Assembly (NCBI GenBank): GCA_963576475.1 | Contig: OY754975.1 | Location: 14,453,213-14,517,212 of the forward strand | DNA: 64,000 nt | Origin: Molanna angustata | Taxonomy: Eukaryota > Arthropoda > Insecta > Trichoptera > Molannidae | Direction of reading: 5' to 3' | Part shown: in pieces, positions 38,211-49,645 of the stretch | How the letters are laid out: each line of letters starts with the position of its first letter | Position numbering within the stretch: the stretch's first letter is position 1 | The notes under the pieces: model-generated | Database searches by the model: none | The model's input: only the letters and a program-made list of their open reading frames with translations | Told to the model about the DNA's origin: nothing | Position numbers and translations under genes: made by a program

Positions 38211-38261
38211 TTTATATCAAAAATGTTGTTTTATTTAATCTAAGTAAATTAAATGTTTCAG

Positions 38262-38436
38262 TGGCACGCACGGCTATATGGCACCTGAAGTATTATCTAA
38301 AGGCACTGCCTATGATTCATCAGCGGATTGGTTCAGCTTTGGGTGTATGCTGTACAAGCTTCTTAAGGGACACTCTCCATTCCGCCAACACAAGACAAAG
38401 GACAAACATGAAATTGATAGAATGACACTTACGATG
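38262..38436 (+). CDS. Gprk1: Gprk1 exon g: activation segment, APE and C-lobe
   Basis: Acceptor TTTCAG, donor GTACTT. Starts by completing valine, then [20 protein letters not shown] (APE motif), [20 protein letters not shown] and [18 protein letters not shown]. Nearly identical to vertebrate GRK2. No phosphorylatable activation-loop site of the AKT/PKA kind is seen, as expected for GRKs. Confidence 0.97.
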
Positions 38437-39035
38437 GTACTTACTTTTCTTTTAAACACAAACACGAGTTTCTAGAAACCTTTAATTAGGAATTTCGTTA
38501 GTCTATATGTATATTTTAAATTAAAAAAAAATTGGTAAATATATCAGATCTATATGAACTGTTCATTTTAGTTAACTCTGTTAAATAACTTAGAAACTTT
38601 TAACCACATTAAACGAATATGACACCTTCTTTTTAACACTGCAATGTGCTTAGCTTTGTTAGGTGACTGACTTGATGGTTTTCACACGGAGCATGGAGAG
38701 TACTGAAGGGATTATTTACGATATCCTATACATTACTGTAAATAACAATAAAATAAATTAGATTATTGAAATTACAGTCATTGTATGTTTGCAGTTTACA
38801 GTCATGTATGATGTATTATATTTGAAATATGTAGAAATAATGAATCAATTAGAGTCCTTCAGATATGTTAGTGATGAATTACTTTTCTGTATCTTGTGCT
38901 CTAGATCATGTGTATACATGATCTACAAAGAAAATCAATGTGAGAATTTCAGATAGGCATTTACATGTCTTTAGTCATCTTGAAGTTCTTTTGTTTTGTA
39001 CAATGGCTAACTTTTTGTATGTTCTTTTATTTTAG

Positions 39036-39136
39036 AATGTAGAATTACCCGACAGTTTTAGTGGAAGCTTGCGAGGATTATTAGAAGGACTACTTCAAAG
39101 AGACATTGACAAAAGACTTGGATGCAAAGGAAATGG
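39036..39136 (+). CDS. Gprk1: Gprk1 exon h: kinase C-lobe
   Basis: Acceptor TTTTAG, donor GTATGT. Reads [20 protein letters not shown] then [14 protein letters not shown] with a split glycine. RDIDKRLGC corresponds to the conserved RDVxxRLGC at the end of the kinase C-lobe. The intron after it is only 106 nt, the shortest in the gene. Confidence 0.94.
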
Positions 39137-39242
39137 GTATGTTTTGTGCTATCCAAGTAATAAATCAGTATGCAGTAATAAATTTATTGGGGATTATTAT
39201 ATATTATTTAATCATTTTTAATATAATTTTGTTGTGTTTCAG

Positions 39243-39405
39243 AGCTGATGAGGTAAAGGAACATCCGTTCTTTGCTGGAATTGACTGGCAGCAGGTTTAT
39301 CATCAAAAATATACTCCACCCCTCATACCACCGAGAGGAGAAGTGAATGCAGCCGATGCTTTTGATATTGGTTCTTTTGACGAAGAGGACACAAAAGGCA
39401 TCAAG
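39243..39405 (+). CDS. Gprk1: Gprk1 exon i: AGC C-terminal extension
   Basis: Acceptor GTTTCAG, donor GTTATT; 54 codons after a completed glycine. Reads [20 protein letters not shown], then the AGC tail [20 protein letters not shown] and [27 protein letters not shown] is a diagnostic GRK2/3 string. An in-frame read-through meets a stop soon after the donor. Confidence 0.96.
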
Positions 39406-39499
39406 GTTATTTGTCATTATTATATCACTTATTAACATAGTTCCTGTTGTTTGCTTTAAAAGCAATATGAAAAGAATATGACCCTTTGAAATAACCTTC

Positions 39500-40035
39500 A
39501 ATATTTTTACTGACAATAACATCTCAATAGAGACGAACCAGGAACTCAGGCACCTACAGGGCTTACAACTTGTCATCGGCTGGTTTACGTGATCACTTTA
39601 TGCACTTGCGCAACGTTCACCAATTATGCCTTTATTGAGTTCCCTTATCAATGTAATTTTAGAAAGTTCTATATATATAAATTGTATAATGTGTAAACAT
39701 TTCACCTGAATAATACGAAATTATACTATTGCCATCTATGAGGTAACGAAGAAACCATTTTTTGTAACGCCATCTATTGAGAAATTAGTTTATTTGTAAA
39801 CAATGAAAGCAACAGTCCTTATAAATGAGGTGACGGTGTCTCGCACAGATGTCACCCCTGAACTGCGCCAGAATTATTATTTCATTTTTGGCTTGTTTAC
39901 CTACTTGTACCAAGCCCTGTAGGTGCCAGAGTTCCTGGTTCTTCTGTGATATCCCAACTTCGTCTCTATTGAGATGTTATTGTCAATAAAAATATCATTT
40001 GACTCCCGACGGAAAAAATCCAATGTTTGCGTCTA
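39500..40035 (+). mobile_element. MITE-like element Z, copy b
   Basis: Inverted ends TGACAATAACATCTCAATAG (39511) and CTATTGAGATGTTATTGTCA (ending 39985), continuing inward through CCAGGAACTC and CACCTACAGGGC. Interior contains GTGATCACTTTATGCACTTG and GATGTCACCCCTGAACTGCG. The flank CCAATGTTTGCG on the right is shared with copies a and c. Confidence 0.75.
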
Positions 40036-40579
40036 TGCAATTAAAAAATACATTTAACCTTCAATAAGTATGTTCATAATTTATTATAATAGCTGTTATT
40101 ATCCCAAGATAAATTAAGTATATTGTAAAATAGTTGTGGATGGTATATTTATTATATGGAGAGTAGACTTTGAATGAGAAAACCATCAGTCACTAGTGAG
40201 GGTTAATAATATCTATACTGTGCATTTGACTGTGAAATTTTTGTGGAGCAGAAATTTGTAAAAACAAGAAGTTGAACACAAACGGTGGTACTAATAACAA
40301 AAAAGTAGTGATTTTGAACCTTGGATTGGAGTACATCAAACCTAATGGACAAAGCTTACTTTAACTCTAATATTTAAGTTCATAGTTTATATCACCAGGG
40401 CAACATGAAACCATGCAGTCCCTTAGTTTAGTGGTGGACTAGTGAACTCCTGAGCTGTCAAATCTAAAAATTTACCCGTTTATAGTATTTTGTCGTGTTT
40501 TTTATTATTATTTAGTAAGTATGGACAATAATCTGTTTCATTATAAAATGGACGAATGAACATTTTACAATTGTTTTAG

Positions 40580-40748
40580 TTGACAGAGGCAGATCAAGAG
40601 CTTTACAAAAACTTCCCACTTGTAATATCAGAGAGATGGCAAGGGGAGGTAGCTGAGACAGTATTTGAGACCATCAACCAAGAAGCTGATAAAGTTGAAA
40701 ATAAGAAAAAGGCGAAACAAAAACAAAAGTTCGATACTGACGAAAAAG
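40580..40748 (+). CDS. Gprk1: Gprk1 exon j: kinase-PH linker
   Basis: Acceptor TGTTTTAG, donor GTATAT. Reads [20 protein letters not shown], then [20 protein letters not shown] and a basic, charged stretch [16 protein letters not shown] with one leftover base. It matches the terminal RGS-helix segment that packs against the kinase in GRK2 and the linker into the PH domain. Confidence 0.94.
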
Positions 40749-40796
40749 GTATATATTATTTCATAATATTATATTGGGTTAAGAAATTGAGCAATT

Positions 40797-41001
40797 CAGA
40801 GGAGCAAGTCTGGTCAAGCGGTGAAATCAAAACCTTCATGATTACCCATATCATTGATATAATTATCTTATACAGTTGTATAGTATCTTAATATTTTGTA
40901 GAACTTAATATTTTGTATTTTGTAGAAGATAATTATATATACATGATATGGGTTATCATGAGAGTTTTGATTCTGTTGTTTGACGGACCTTGCCCCCCAG
41001 A
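40797..41001. mobile_element. MITE V, complete fold-back copy
   Basis: Left arm GGAGCAAGTCTGGTCAAGC, AAATCAAAACCTTCATGATT, ACCCATATCA; right arm TGATATGGGTTATCATGAGA, GTTTTGATTCTGTTGTTTGA, CGGACCTTGCCCC. A one-armed copy is at 5296-5345. Lies in the intron after exon j. Confidence 0.7.
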
Positions 41002-41061
41002 TCATATGAAACTAATTACTTTCAAATATTTATTTATTTAAAGACACCTACAGAATATTGG

Positions 41062-41068
<7 letters not shown>

Positions 41069-41114
<46 letters not shown>

Positions 41115-41127
41115 GCACACACACATA
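41069..41127. repeat. (CA)n microsatellite
   Basis: About 55 bp of CA with a GCGC interruption near 41113, in the Gprk1 intron before exon k. Confidence 0.95.
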
Positions 41128-41615
41128 CACAAGTTAAAACATGATACAAACATATCAAATCTCCAATGCTCCAATGACAGGACGTGTCTGTCACATAGTA
41201 TTGACTAATACTAAATATTTAGAAAGGTACAATCATCATCTAAAACTTCATTAATGTCTATGTAGGTACCTATATGTAAGGTGTGCGCGTGCGCGCGCAA
41301 ACGTTGCCTATATGCAAAAACATTTGCATTATACTTAACTATCCATTGAATATTGTAAACATATTCAATCCTTTTCATGCTAAAATAAATGGTAAAAATA
41401 TACATACATACCATCATGTATACATATTTTTACCATGTAGACAGAGAGAACCTAATGCCATATTTTTCTATTATGGCACGCATCCATTGCCTCATTAACA
41501 TTTTCACATTGACTCATACATGTTCATCTGTTGTTCAAGCTTATTATTAAAAAACATTAAAAAGTTTAATTAATTATATTTTGTTATATTGAAGGGTTAT
41601 AATATATGATTCCAG

Positions 41616-41869
41616 AATCTGACTGTATTCTTCATGGTTACATAAAGAAGTTAGGTGGTGGACCGTTTGCTTCTGCATGGCAGACTCGCTATGCCAAACT
41701 GTACCCTAATCGACTGGAACTTCACCCTGATGGTTCATTAGAACGGAGGCCAGAGTTGGTATTCTTGGATACTGTACAGGAGGTCGCCAGAGACCTTACG
41801 CAAGTCAAGGGAGAGCAGTGTATTGTGCTGCGTACTAAAGGGGATACAAAGATTGTTCTCACCAACAAT
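41616..41869 (+). CDS. Gprk1: Gprk1 exon k: PH domain, main part
   Basis: Acceptor TTCCAG, donor GTAATT. Completes a glutamate and reads [20 protein letters not shown], then [20 protein letters not shown], and ends [11 protein letters not shown]. This is the PH fold that in GRK2 contacts G-beta-gamma and acidic phospholipid. [10 protein letters not shown] and YPNRLEL are shared with fly Gprk1 and human GRK2. Confidence 0.95.
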
Positions 41870-42118
41870 GTAATTATGCAATATACTTTAATTATTTAAA
41901 ATACTATTTATTTAATTTTTTTTCATGATAATCATAATCTTGCATCCTTCTAATAACTCTTTAACAATATTGAGTCCAGAGAGAGAAAAAACTGCTTTAA
42001 TTATATGTCTGCTAAGTAATGCATGTTTGTTGTAAGAAAAATACTCCAACAAATATTTTTCACTGCATCAATTCTAGGTTTTGAACATTAGATCGTTAGT
42101 TATAAGTAATAATAATAT

Positions 42119-42317
42119 ACACATTCTTGCACCCTGCGCAAGTAAGGAGTTTATTGCCTTTTGATATTTCGTCCAAATAACCAGTGTTTCCAGTCCAGAG
42201 AAGCAAGAATTGCATAAGTAATAATTTAAATAAATTTCTCCTCTGCTGGTGATTGAACTCAGGATGCCAACACAGGAACCAAACCGCTTACCAAATAAGC
42301 CATGGTGGTCGGCCAAT
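42119..42317 (-). mobile_element. tRNA-derived SINE, family 2, copy B
   Basis: Reverse strand head GACCACCATGGCTTATTTGG, decayed B box GAGTTCAATCACC, then CAGCAGAGGAGAAATTTATT and the end TTGCGCAGGGTGCAAGAATG. More diverged than copy A. Sits in the last Gprk1 intron. Confidence 0.7.
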
Positions 42318-42463
42318 AGGTTTATTAAACATTAGTTATTGGTCTTTCAAACAGATTGCTAGTTCTCTTTTGGAAAATTATATTATTTTTTGTATTCAGG
42401 TGATATCTAATTATAATCGACTTCAAGACATGCTTATGTTACAATATTGGGTTATCGTTACAG

Positions 42464-42670
42464 GATGAAATTGGCCTAAAAGAATGGGCTCAGTCACTGC
42501 GCGCAGCGCACAAGTGTTCCCAGGAGCTTCTGTCCTCGATGGCCAAGAAGGCGGGAAAGATATACGGCACAACGGACGGCGTCCAACAGCAGCAGTTGCA
42601 GCACGCCCTGCAGCAGAACCAGCAGACCAACAGTCAGCCACGGAGCACCAACGGCGGCAACAATAACTAG
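42464..42670 (+). CDS. Gprk1: Gprk1 exon l: PH C-terminal helix and Q/N-rich tail, stop
   Basis: Acceptor GTTACAG; ends at TAG 42668-42670. The first part, [20 protein letters not shown] and [15 protein letters not shown], is the PH C-terminal helix and its extension, used in GRK2 for G-beta-gamma binding. The last about 30 residues are rich in Gln and Asn ([20 protein letters not shown]) and end without a known motif. Fly Gprk1 also ends in an N-rich tail. Strongly GC-rich relative to the neighbourhood. Confidence 0.95.
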   Translation, partial: DEIGLKEWAQSLRAAHKCSQELLSSMAKKAGKIYGTTDGVQQQQLQHALQQNQQTNSQPRSTNGGNNN

Positions 42671-43529
42671 CACGAGCTACCGGCACCCCCGGCCAGGGGT
42701 GCCAAGATGTTCCGTCGTTCCAAGAGTGCCATACAACTCATCAAGTGAGGGTGCAACATTCAACAGCTGCCACAGAAGGCGAAGTCAAACCCCATGAGAC
42801 ACCTTTCAACAAACAAACTTCACATATTGTACGAGAGAATAAAATCATTTTTTTCACAAGTGGCAAATAATTATTAAGACATTTTTTTGCGTAAACTTAC
42901 CTAATATCGAGTACTGAGTTACATCATATGTTTCACATGTCCAGCTTGATCCTTTCATTATTTTTTTTACTTACATTTAGGAAACTGTTGATTAATATTG
43001 TAAGTTGAAAAAATTGTATAGGACCAACAGTTTCTAAAAGCAGTGAAAGATACTTTCTGTGTTTTTTATAAATGCCAGTCAATGTACATGTTGATGATTT
43101 AGTATCTCTCATGTACAAAAAGTTTTCGAAAATTCTCTTGTCTCTTCTTGGGACACACAAAGACATTTTAACATTTGAAGTATTATATATATAATCATTA
43201 TAAAAAGTGTAAATGTTATGACATTATACGGTAGGTATCCAATAACAGACTGACGGTGCTTTTAAAGTTCATATAAAATAGATCTGTGTAAAACATAAGG
43301 AATTAATCAACATCAAGGAATTGTTTTTTCCATAAATTTATAACTATTTAACATTGTTTGCAATAAATACAAATGTGTTATATCTTAATCTAACAGTATA
43401 CATTTAAAAATGTTTTACTAATATGTGCATATTTAAAAGAAAAAGTTAATGTCAATGTGTGGCCTGTGATATGAAAGGTGTCCAACCTGCGTCGCTCACT
43501 GTGGAATTTTGAATGTCCGTGGTAATAAA
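42671..43529 (+). promoter_or_regulatory. Gprk1: Gprk1 proximal 3' UTR with candidate poly(A) signals
   Basis: AATAAA hexamers occur at 42838-42843, 43362-43367 and 43524-43529. The second and third are followed by GT- and T-rich stretches that could serve as downstream elements. Which is used cannot be decided from sequence alone, and transcription may continue well beyond them. Confidence 0.5.
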
Positions 43530-45467
43530 GAATTATATAAACTGTGAAATGTAAAATAACATTTTTATTGCTGGCCAGTGATAAACTAATTGGTTGAGGC
43601 TTTGCAAGAAAAATAATAAAACAATAAATATACTAACTGGGAATATATTTATATACTATAATAAAAACATGTGTGGTATACATAAATAAATAGCAACACT
43701 ATTGTAAACTCCGAATCGAAGAAACTCCAAACGTTAACGAAATTCTCGTTTTTCAACACAATGTGAATTTATATCTCTGTGTTAATTCAAATACTTAATG
43801 ACATTCATAATACATATTATGAAATATTTTTCTATATACTTTTATAATTTTGTTAAACGTTCTTAGTACCTACTATATTTATTGACGTGTTTCGCTTTCT
43901 GCAATGATATCCCAATATCTTGATAAATTGAATGCACTCGGAATCGTAAAACTATGTTTTGTAATATACCTACATATAAATCACTTACAGATACATTTTA
44001 GTTTTTGTCATCCATGTATTAAAAAAATTCATAATCTTATTCTTTCTGTATGTATTGAAAATAGAAAATAATCAATAGTTCAATCTCCCCACGTCTTTTT
44101 AACAGTTTTACTGAATCATCTTATAAATTAATAATAATAATAATAGACATGAAATATTAATATAATAGTAGATGCTTGGCAGTTCTGATTCTCATACAAA
44201 AAAAGGATACCTTATTTACATACTTACTGATGGATATTATTTCTAGAATCACATGAAAAATAATATACTTTGGTAATGAAATAATATCTTGTGTTATGAA
44301 ATTATTTTCTTATAATTCTGTATGGGAGTCGAGAATCCCTTTAGACTCATGAAGTGATAAAATTTAAATATTGTTCATATTACAATGGAAACGTAAAATA
44401 ATGTATGTATAGGAAATTACTATAAAGATAAAAAAACTCAGTGTATAATGATGTGTTATAATATTTTATGCAGGCTGTTAACTTTATGGTTATACGTACA
44501 TATATATGTATATGTAGGTAGTTTTAAAAATAAAATATTGGTGATTTTGTAAAGTAGGATTATGTATTATAAAATTACATAATATATGTGTAGTATGTAT
44601 ATTTATATAATATAATATTACATATTTACACTACTCATTTTATATTGTTTGTTTGGATGAAGATTATTAGTTTTTATTCTCGTTGCCAATTTTTTGTATG
44701 CCTTATTTGTAAGCCTGTTTGAAGAAATTTGTATTTCTTACAATCAGATGAAATAGCGGAAGCTATTTCATCAATTATACCTACTGTAATATTTCACATA
44801 TACCAAACTAACACACAGATTGAACATGATACGGTACATCATTTAAGATATAAATATTTTATTGAATTACACAAATAAAAATATTAGTTTTAATTTGATT
44901 AATTTCCTTTGACAATGTGAAATAATTGTTTACATCAACTCTGACAAAAACGTGCGTCATTTTGTGTTTGTTTCATATATTAACTAAAGCTTTAAATTAC
45001 TAATTTTGCCTCGGTTAATATAAAAACCACACTGTAGCGAGTATGGTACGGTAACGGATATATATCAAACGGGCAGACTGTGTTCTAAACTACGGGTACA
45101 TAGATATGTCTTTATTGCGTTAATATACGGTATTGCGATGCAAAACAAACAGTGTTGTGCAATTGTAACTCTTAAAAATGGGGAGACGTAAAAAAAAACA
45201 AATGTATCATTATAATATTAACTGTTGAGTTAATCTTGGGAATGATTTTTTAGAAAGATTCCTGTATATAGTTTGGTAAATCAACATCAAACAGACCGGT
45301 GTCTCAACTCAAACTTAATAATGATATCATATTAACAAATTAAGATTAATTGTATATAGATACATACTGCAAAGCGTATTAAGCTCTGTTTGGTATTGAA
45401 TGTTAAATGTTATAATATTGATGGATGTTAGAGAGTAGATTTTAAATTGTCTCGCATCCTTCCAGTG

Positions 45468-45518
45468 CTAATTAAGTGCTATTTATCTTCTATACATAGA
45501 TAAATAGCACTTAATTAG
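45468..45518. repeat. Perfect 21-bp hairpin
   Basis: CTAATTAAGTGCTATTTATC plus T (45468-45488) is exactly reversed at 45498-45518, with a 9-nt loop. It lies about 2.8 kb after the Gprk1 stop in a transposon-poor stretch. Confidence 0.75.
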
Positions 45519-46751
45519 TCCATCTCTATTAGTATTCCTTTATTTTCATCTTTTGTTAATATCATTTTTAGCGACCAAAATCTTTATTTCCATGGCATAG
45601 TGTTAAGGTGAATCATAATTTTGTACGTACCAAATTTTGAACGTAATTGTTAGATGAAATGTTTATTAGTCTCTCTATCTCTTGGATCTTATTATAAACT
45701 TTTTAATTTACAACAGATTCTATAGGCAAATGAAATCAATTTTGTACATCTGTTGTTTTTTTTTTTTAATATTTCTTGATAATAATATTTTAGTCTGTTG
45801 GTAGCATTGTCGATGAATAATATTAATAATGTGTAGTATGGCATTTAACCCTTCGATATATAAATAGTTTTGGTGCTACAAAATAAGATAGGACAAAACC
45901 CAGTTAAAAATAATAATGTAAGTTTTTAATATTATACGCACTGTGAATTCCTTCATTTCTCACAATATTTACTATGCATCAGTGATTTGTAAAATGGAAA
46001 AACCATCTATGTATTTTCTTTACTGAATATTGGTTAGTGGACTGTTTAATTCAATGTTGTAGTATACTGCATATATATTTAGAAATATGACATGTATCAT
46101 GAATTAAAAAAGTGATGTTATGTATTATATTTACCCCTCTAACAGTTATCTGTAATATCTTAATAGTAGAACAGAAACACCATTATGTATTTTTTAATTT
46201 GGTATTCAATATTTACAAATAATTAAGCTTAGACCCACCAATATACCTAAATTTTTTAGATACATTTTATTTCCTTTCTTCATTTTGACTCTACTGTTAA
46301 AATAATTAATATCTGATATTAAGAAGATATTGCTACGAAACATTTAGTGATATATTACATTTCTCAATGTATTCTTGTTTTGAAAATTATACTCAATGTC
46401 GAATCCAATTGTTGTAGTCATTTGTAGGATCAACTAAACTAATCCACCAATTCAGTATTTGAAATCTAGTTAATTTTCTAAGATTATTTGTACTGTTCTC
46501 TTATCATATATGTAGTTCAACATAAACAATATTATTTTTGTACTATTTACATAATCTATTGTATTCAATGCATTTCTAGTCAAGAATGTGAATTATTCAT
46601 TTTGAAAAGAAATCATTGTAATTCACCTTTATATTTATTTGAGCAATGACTGTATTCCTGCAATTTTTTTTTTTTTTTGATTAAATGGTTATATAATATC
46701 GTAATCGAGTTTTGCTGTGATTTTTGTTTATTTTTAGTCAGTTTTAAATAA

Positions 46752-47462
46752 ATAAATAGCACCACTATAGGCACATACAAACATACATGACGTGAATCCA
46801 TATAGCACCACTATAGGCACATACAAACATACATGACGTGAATCCATAAATAAATAGCACCACTATAGGCACATACAAACATACATGACGTGAATCCATA
46901 AATAAATAGCACCACTATAGGCACATACAAACATACATGACGTGAATCCATAAATAAATAGCACCACTATAGGCACATACAAACATACATGACGTGAATC
47001 CATAAATAAATAGCACCACTATAGGCACATACAAACATACATGACGTGAATCCATAAATAAATAGCACCACTATAGGCACATACAAACATACATGACGTG
47101 AATCCATATAGCACCACTATAGGCACATACAAACATACATGACGTGAATCCATATAGCACCACTATAGGCACATACAAACATACATGACGTGAATCCATA
47201 AATAAATAGCACCACTATAGGCACATACAAACATACATGACGTGAATCCATAAATAAATAGCACCACTATAGGCACATACAAACATACATGACGTGAATC
47301 CATAAATAAATAGCACCACTATAGGCACATACAAACATACATGACGTGAATCCATAAATAAATAGCACCACTATAGGCACATACAAACATACATGACGTG
47401 AATCCATAAATAAATAGCACCACTATAGGCACATACAAACATACATGACGTGAATCCATATA
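46752..47462 (+). repeat. Minisatellite, 14 copies of a 46/52-bp unit
   Basis: Units begin GCACCACTATAGGCACATAC and end CATGACGTGAATCCAT. Starts are at 46759, 46805, 46857, 46909, 46961, 47013, 47065, 47111, 47157, 47209, 47261, 47313, 47365 and 47417. Two unit lengths occur: 46 bp, and 52 bp with an added AATAAA. All copies look identical in the 45-bp core. Units 1-7 and 8-14 have the same length order, so a block of 352 bp has been duplicated. Confidence 0.97.
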
Positions 47463-49489
47463 AATCACACGGACACATTGCCTTGTAAATTGTGGACTTG
47501 ATTAAATATAAAAAAATGGCTAGAAGCAAACATTAACAACTTAATTATTATTAATGAAATGATTTTGGTGCACAGCCAGTTATAATTTACCATTCAAATA
47601 AATCAACGCATTAAAACAATGTGTATTCACTCAAATGCATTGCAATGTATAGAATAATTTTATATGCTAGTGCAATAATATTTATTTATTTAAGGAGAAT
47701 CAAATTTTTGACATTTGTTTAATCACAACAATTATTGATAACTTTTTTTTAATAAACGGTTTCTTTATTGACTTACCTTTTCTTCCTTTATTCATCCATA
47801 TTTTTCATTGTTATTTCTTTACAGACTATGTTTCTCTGTTGCGTTTCTCATTTTGTAATAATAATATTGAGTTATTTTGTTACAAAATGTATTTATTTGA
47901 TTGATGTATGAAGTTATTGTGATTGTTGTATTTAGTCATTCAAATGTTATAGTTATCGATTATTATGTTATGTGTGTATCTATATTTAATTAACAAATGC
48001 AGATCCACTTCATGGGTGTATTACCAATGAATATTTATATCATAGTCATTTATATTACATATTCAATAGTAAATTGGTATGTTGATTTTTTTTATTATTT
48101 TTGCAAAATAGCTTGTGCTGTTTCTAATTAAGTTGACCGAATAACTCTTTTTATTAAAAAAAATCATTATGTTTAGAGGGATTGTAAAAAATGAAATATA
48201 TTTATATCAACTGTTTTATTGAATTGAATAATAAATTGGTATCTGAATTATTATGTATAAAAATTCATTTGTAATATGCACCTTGTAAAGTAATGACTGC
48301 TCTCACTGGATCAAACACCAAGCATAGTTATTCTACAACTACTATATTTGTATTGTATGTAAAAAAAAATATATGACTCCAATTGATTTAAAGCTGTAAG
48401 TTAATAACATATTGTTGTAAATTTGTTAGTTAATTATTATTTTCTTTTATTAATTATCGTATCCTGTATGCAATACTCGATTTGCACATATTGAATAAGA
48501 TTTTTAAGAATATGGTATTTTTATAGTTTTTCTTAGTTTGTTTTAAAGTAGTGTCAGGAGTTCATCTTTGTCCGCAATTGCTTATAGGGATTGATCACAG
48601 TCCCTTGTAGAACAAAATCATCTGGAAAATGGTAGGATCTTGTGAGTCCTGCATCAAATAGAGAAAATTGCAAGGTAAAATGAAACTGAAAACACTACAG
48701 CATAGGTTATGTTTAAGTATGGGCTATTGATACAATAAAAACCATCATTAATTAACTATTGAAGTAATTAACTATCAATTCATAACAAAAGTCAGACATA
48801 TTTTTTACACAAAGTCTAATGTCCTTTGTATGTAGCTACAAGTTCATCATGTAAAATGAATTTAAAGGAATTCTTTCACACATATTTTCATAAGGAAAAC
48901 GGTAAAAATTGTCTCAAAGAAGTTAGTGCATTCATAAAGGATATTTTCAGGGTTATCACAAATAAATCAATACCTACAGATATTACAGGTATCAGAAGTA
49001 AAATCAAGCTCCGAAAACCGTCTAGCACCCTGGGCATGTTAGGATATTTTTTTAAATATAAGATACACTGTAATTTTTTTTTTATTGCAGTTTTTACTAC
49101 ACTGTAAATGATTTTTTTATTCATTGCTGTTACGAGTGTTGCATACGAAAATATAACTAGTAAAAATATTAAATTTAAAATGTTTATGGTATCATATGTT
49201 TATTCAATATTTATTATGTATGTATATTGCTTACAATATTTTATAATCATTGTGTGTAGATTATTGACCCTATCGACATATTTTATATATTATTATTTAC
49301 ATCAATCGATTTATTAGGTATGTTTCATATTGTATTTATATATTATATACTTACACACATTTTCTCTAACAATAAAAATATACTTAAACTATCCCAAATA
49401 TGATTTTCAAAATAAATTCTTGACGATACAGATTTGAAGATGACGACCACATGAACACAACTTGATAGATAAGATACAAAAGAGAAAGC

Positions 49490-49645
49490 CAATCGTGGTT
49501 TCACTGGATTCACAAATCCAGGCCAACGAGCACATGCGACCAGAGTACCAGCCAGAGCAGGCGAGCCACATGGGCTTGCGACCATGTATGCGGGATTAAG
49601 GGGGCCCCTTTATGACTCATGTCACGCTCACCACCCACCCACCAA
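49490..49645. other. Isolated GC-rich patch
   Basis: About 150 bp (CCAGGCCAACGAGCACATGC, GCCAGAGCAGGCGAGCCACA, GGGGGCCCC) in otherwise very AT-rich sequence. Reverse strand has a short ORF without a recognised domain. It may be a foreign insertion or a conserved noncoding element. Confidence 0.4.

Noticed and set aside
48826..49107. Open frame of 93 codons on the + strand after Gprk1
   Set aside because: No recognised domain, no splice partners and composition like the surrounding AT-rich sequence; an antisense frame of similar size overlaps it.
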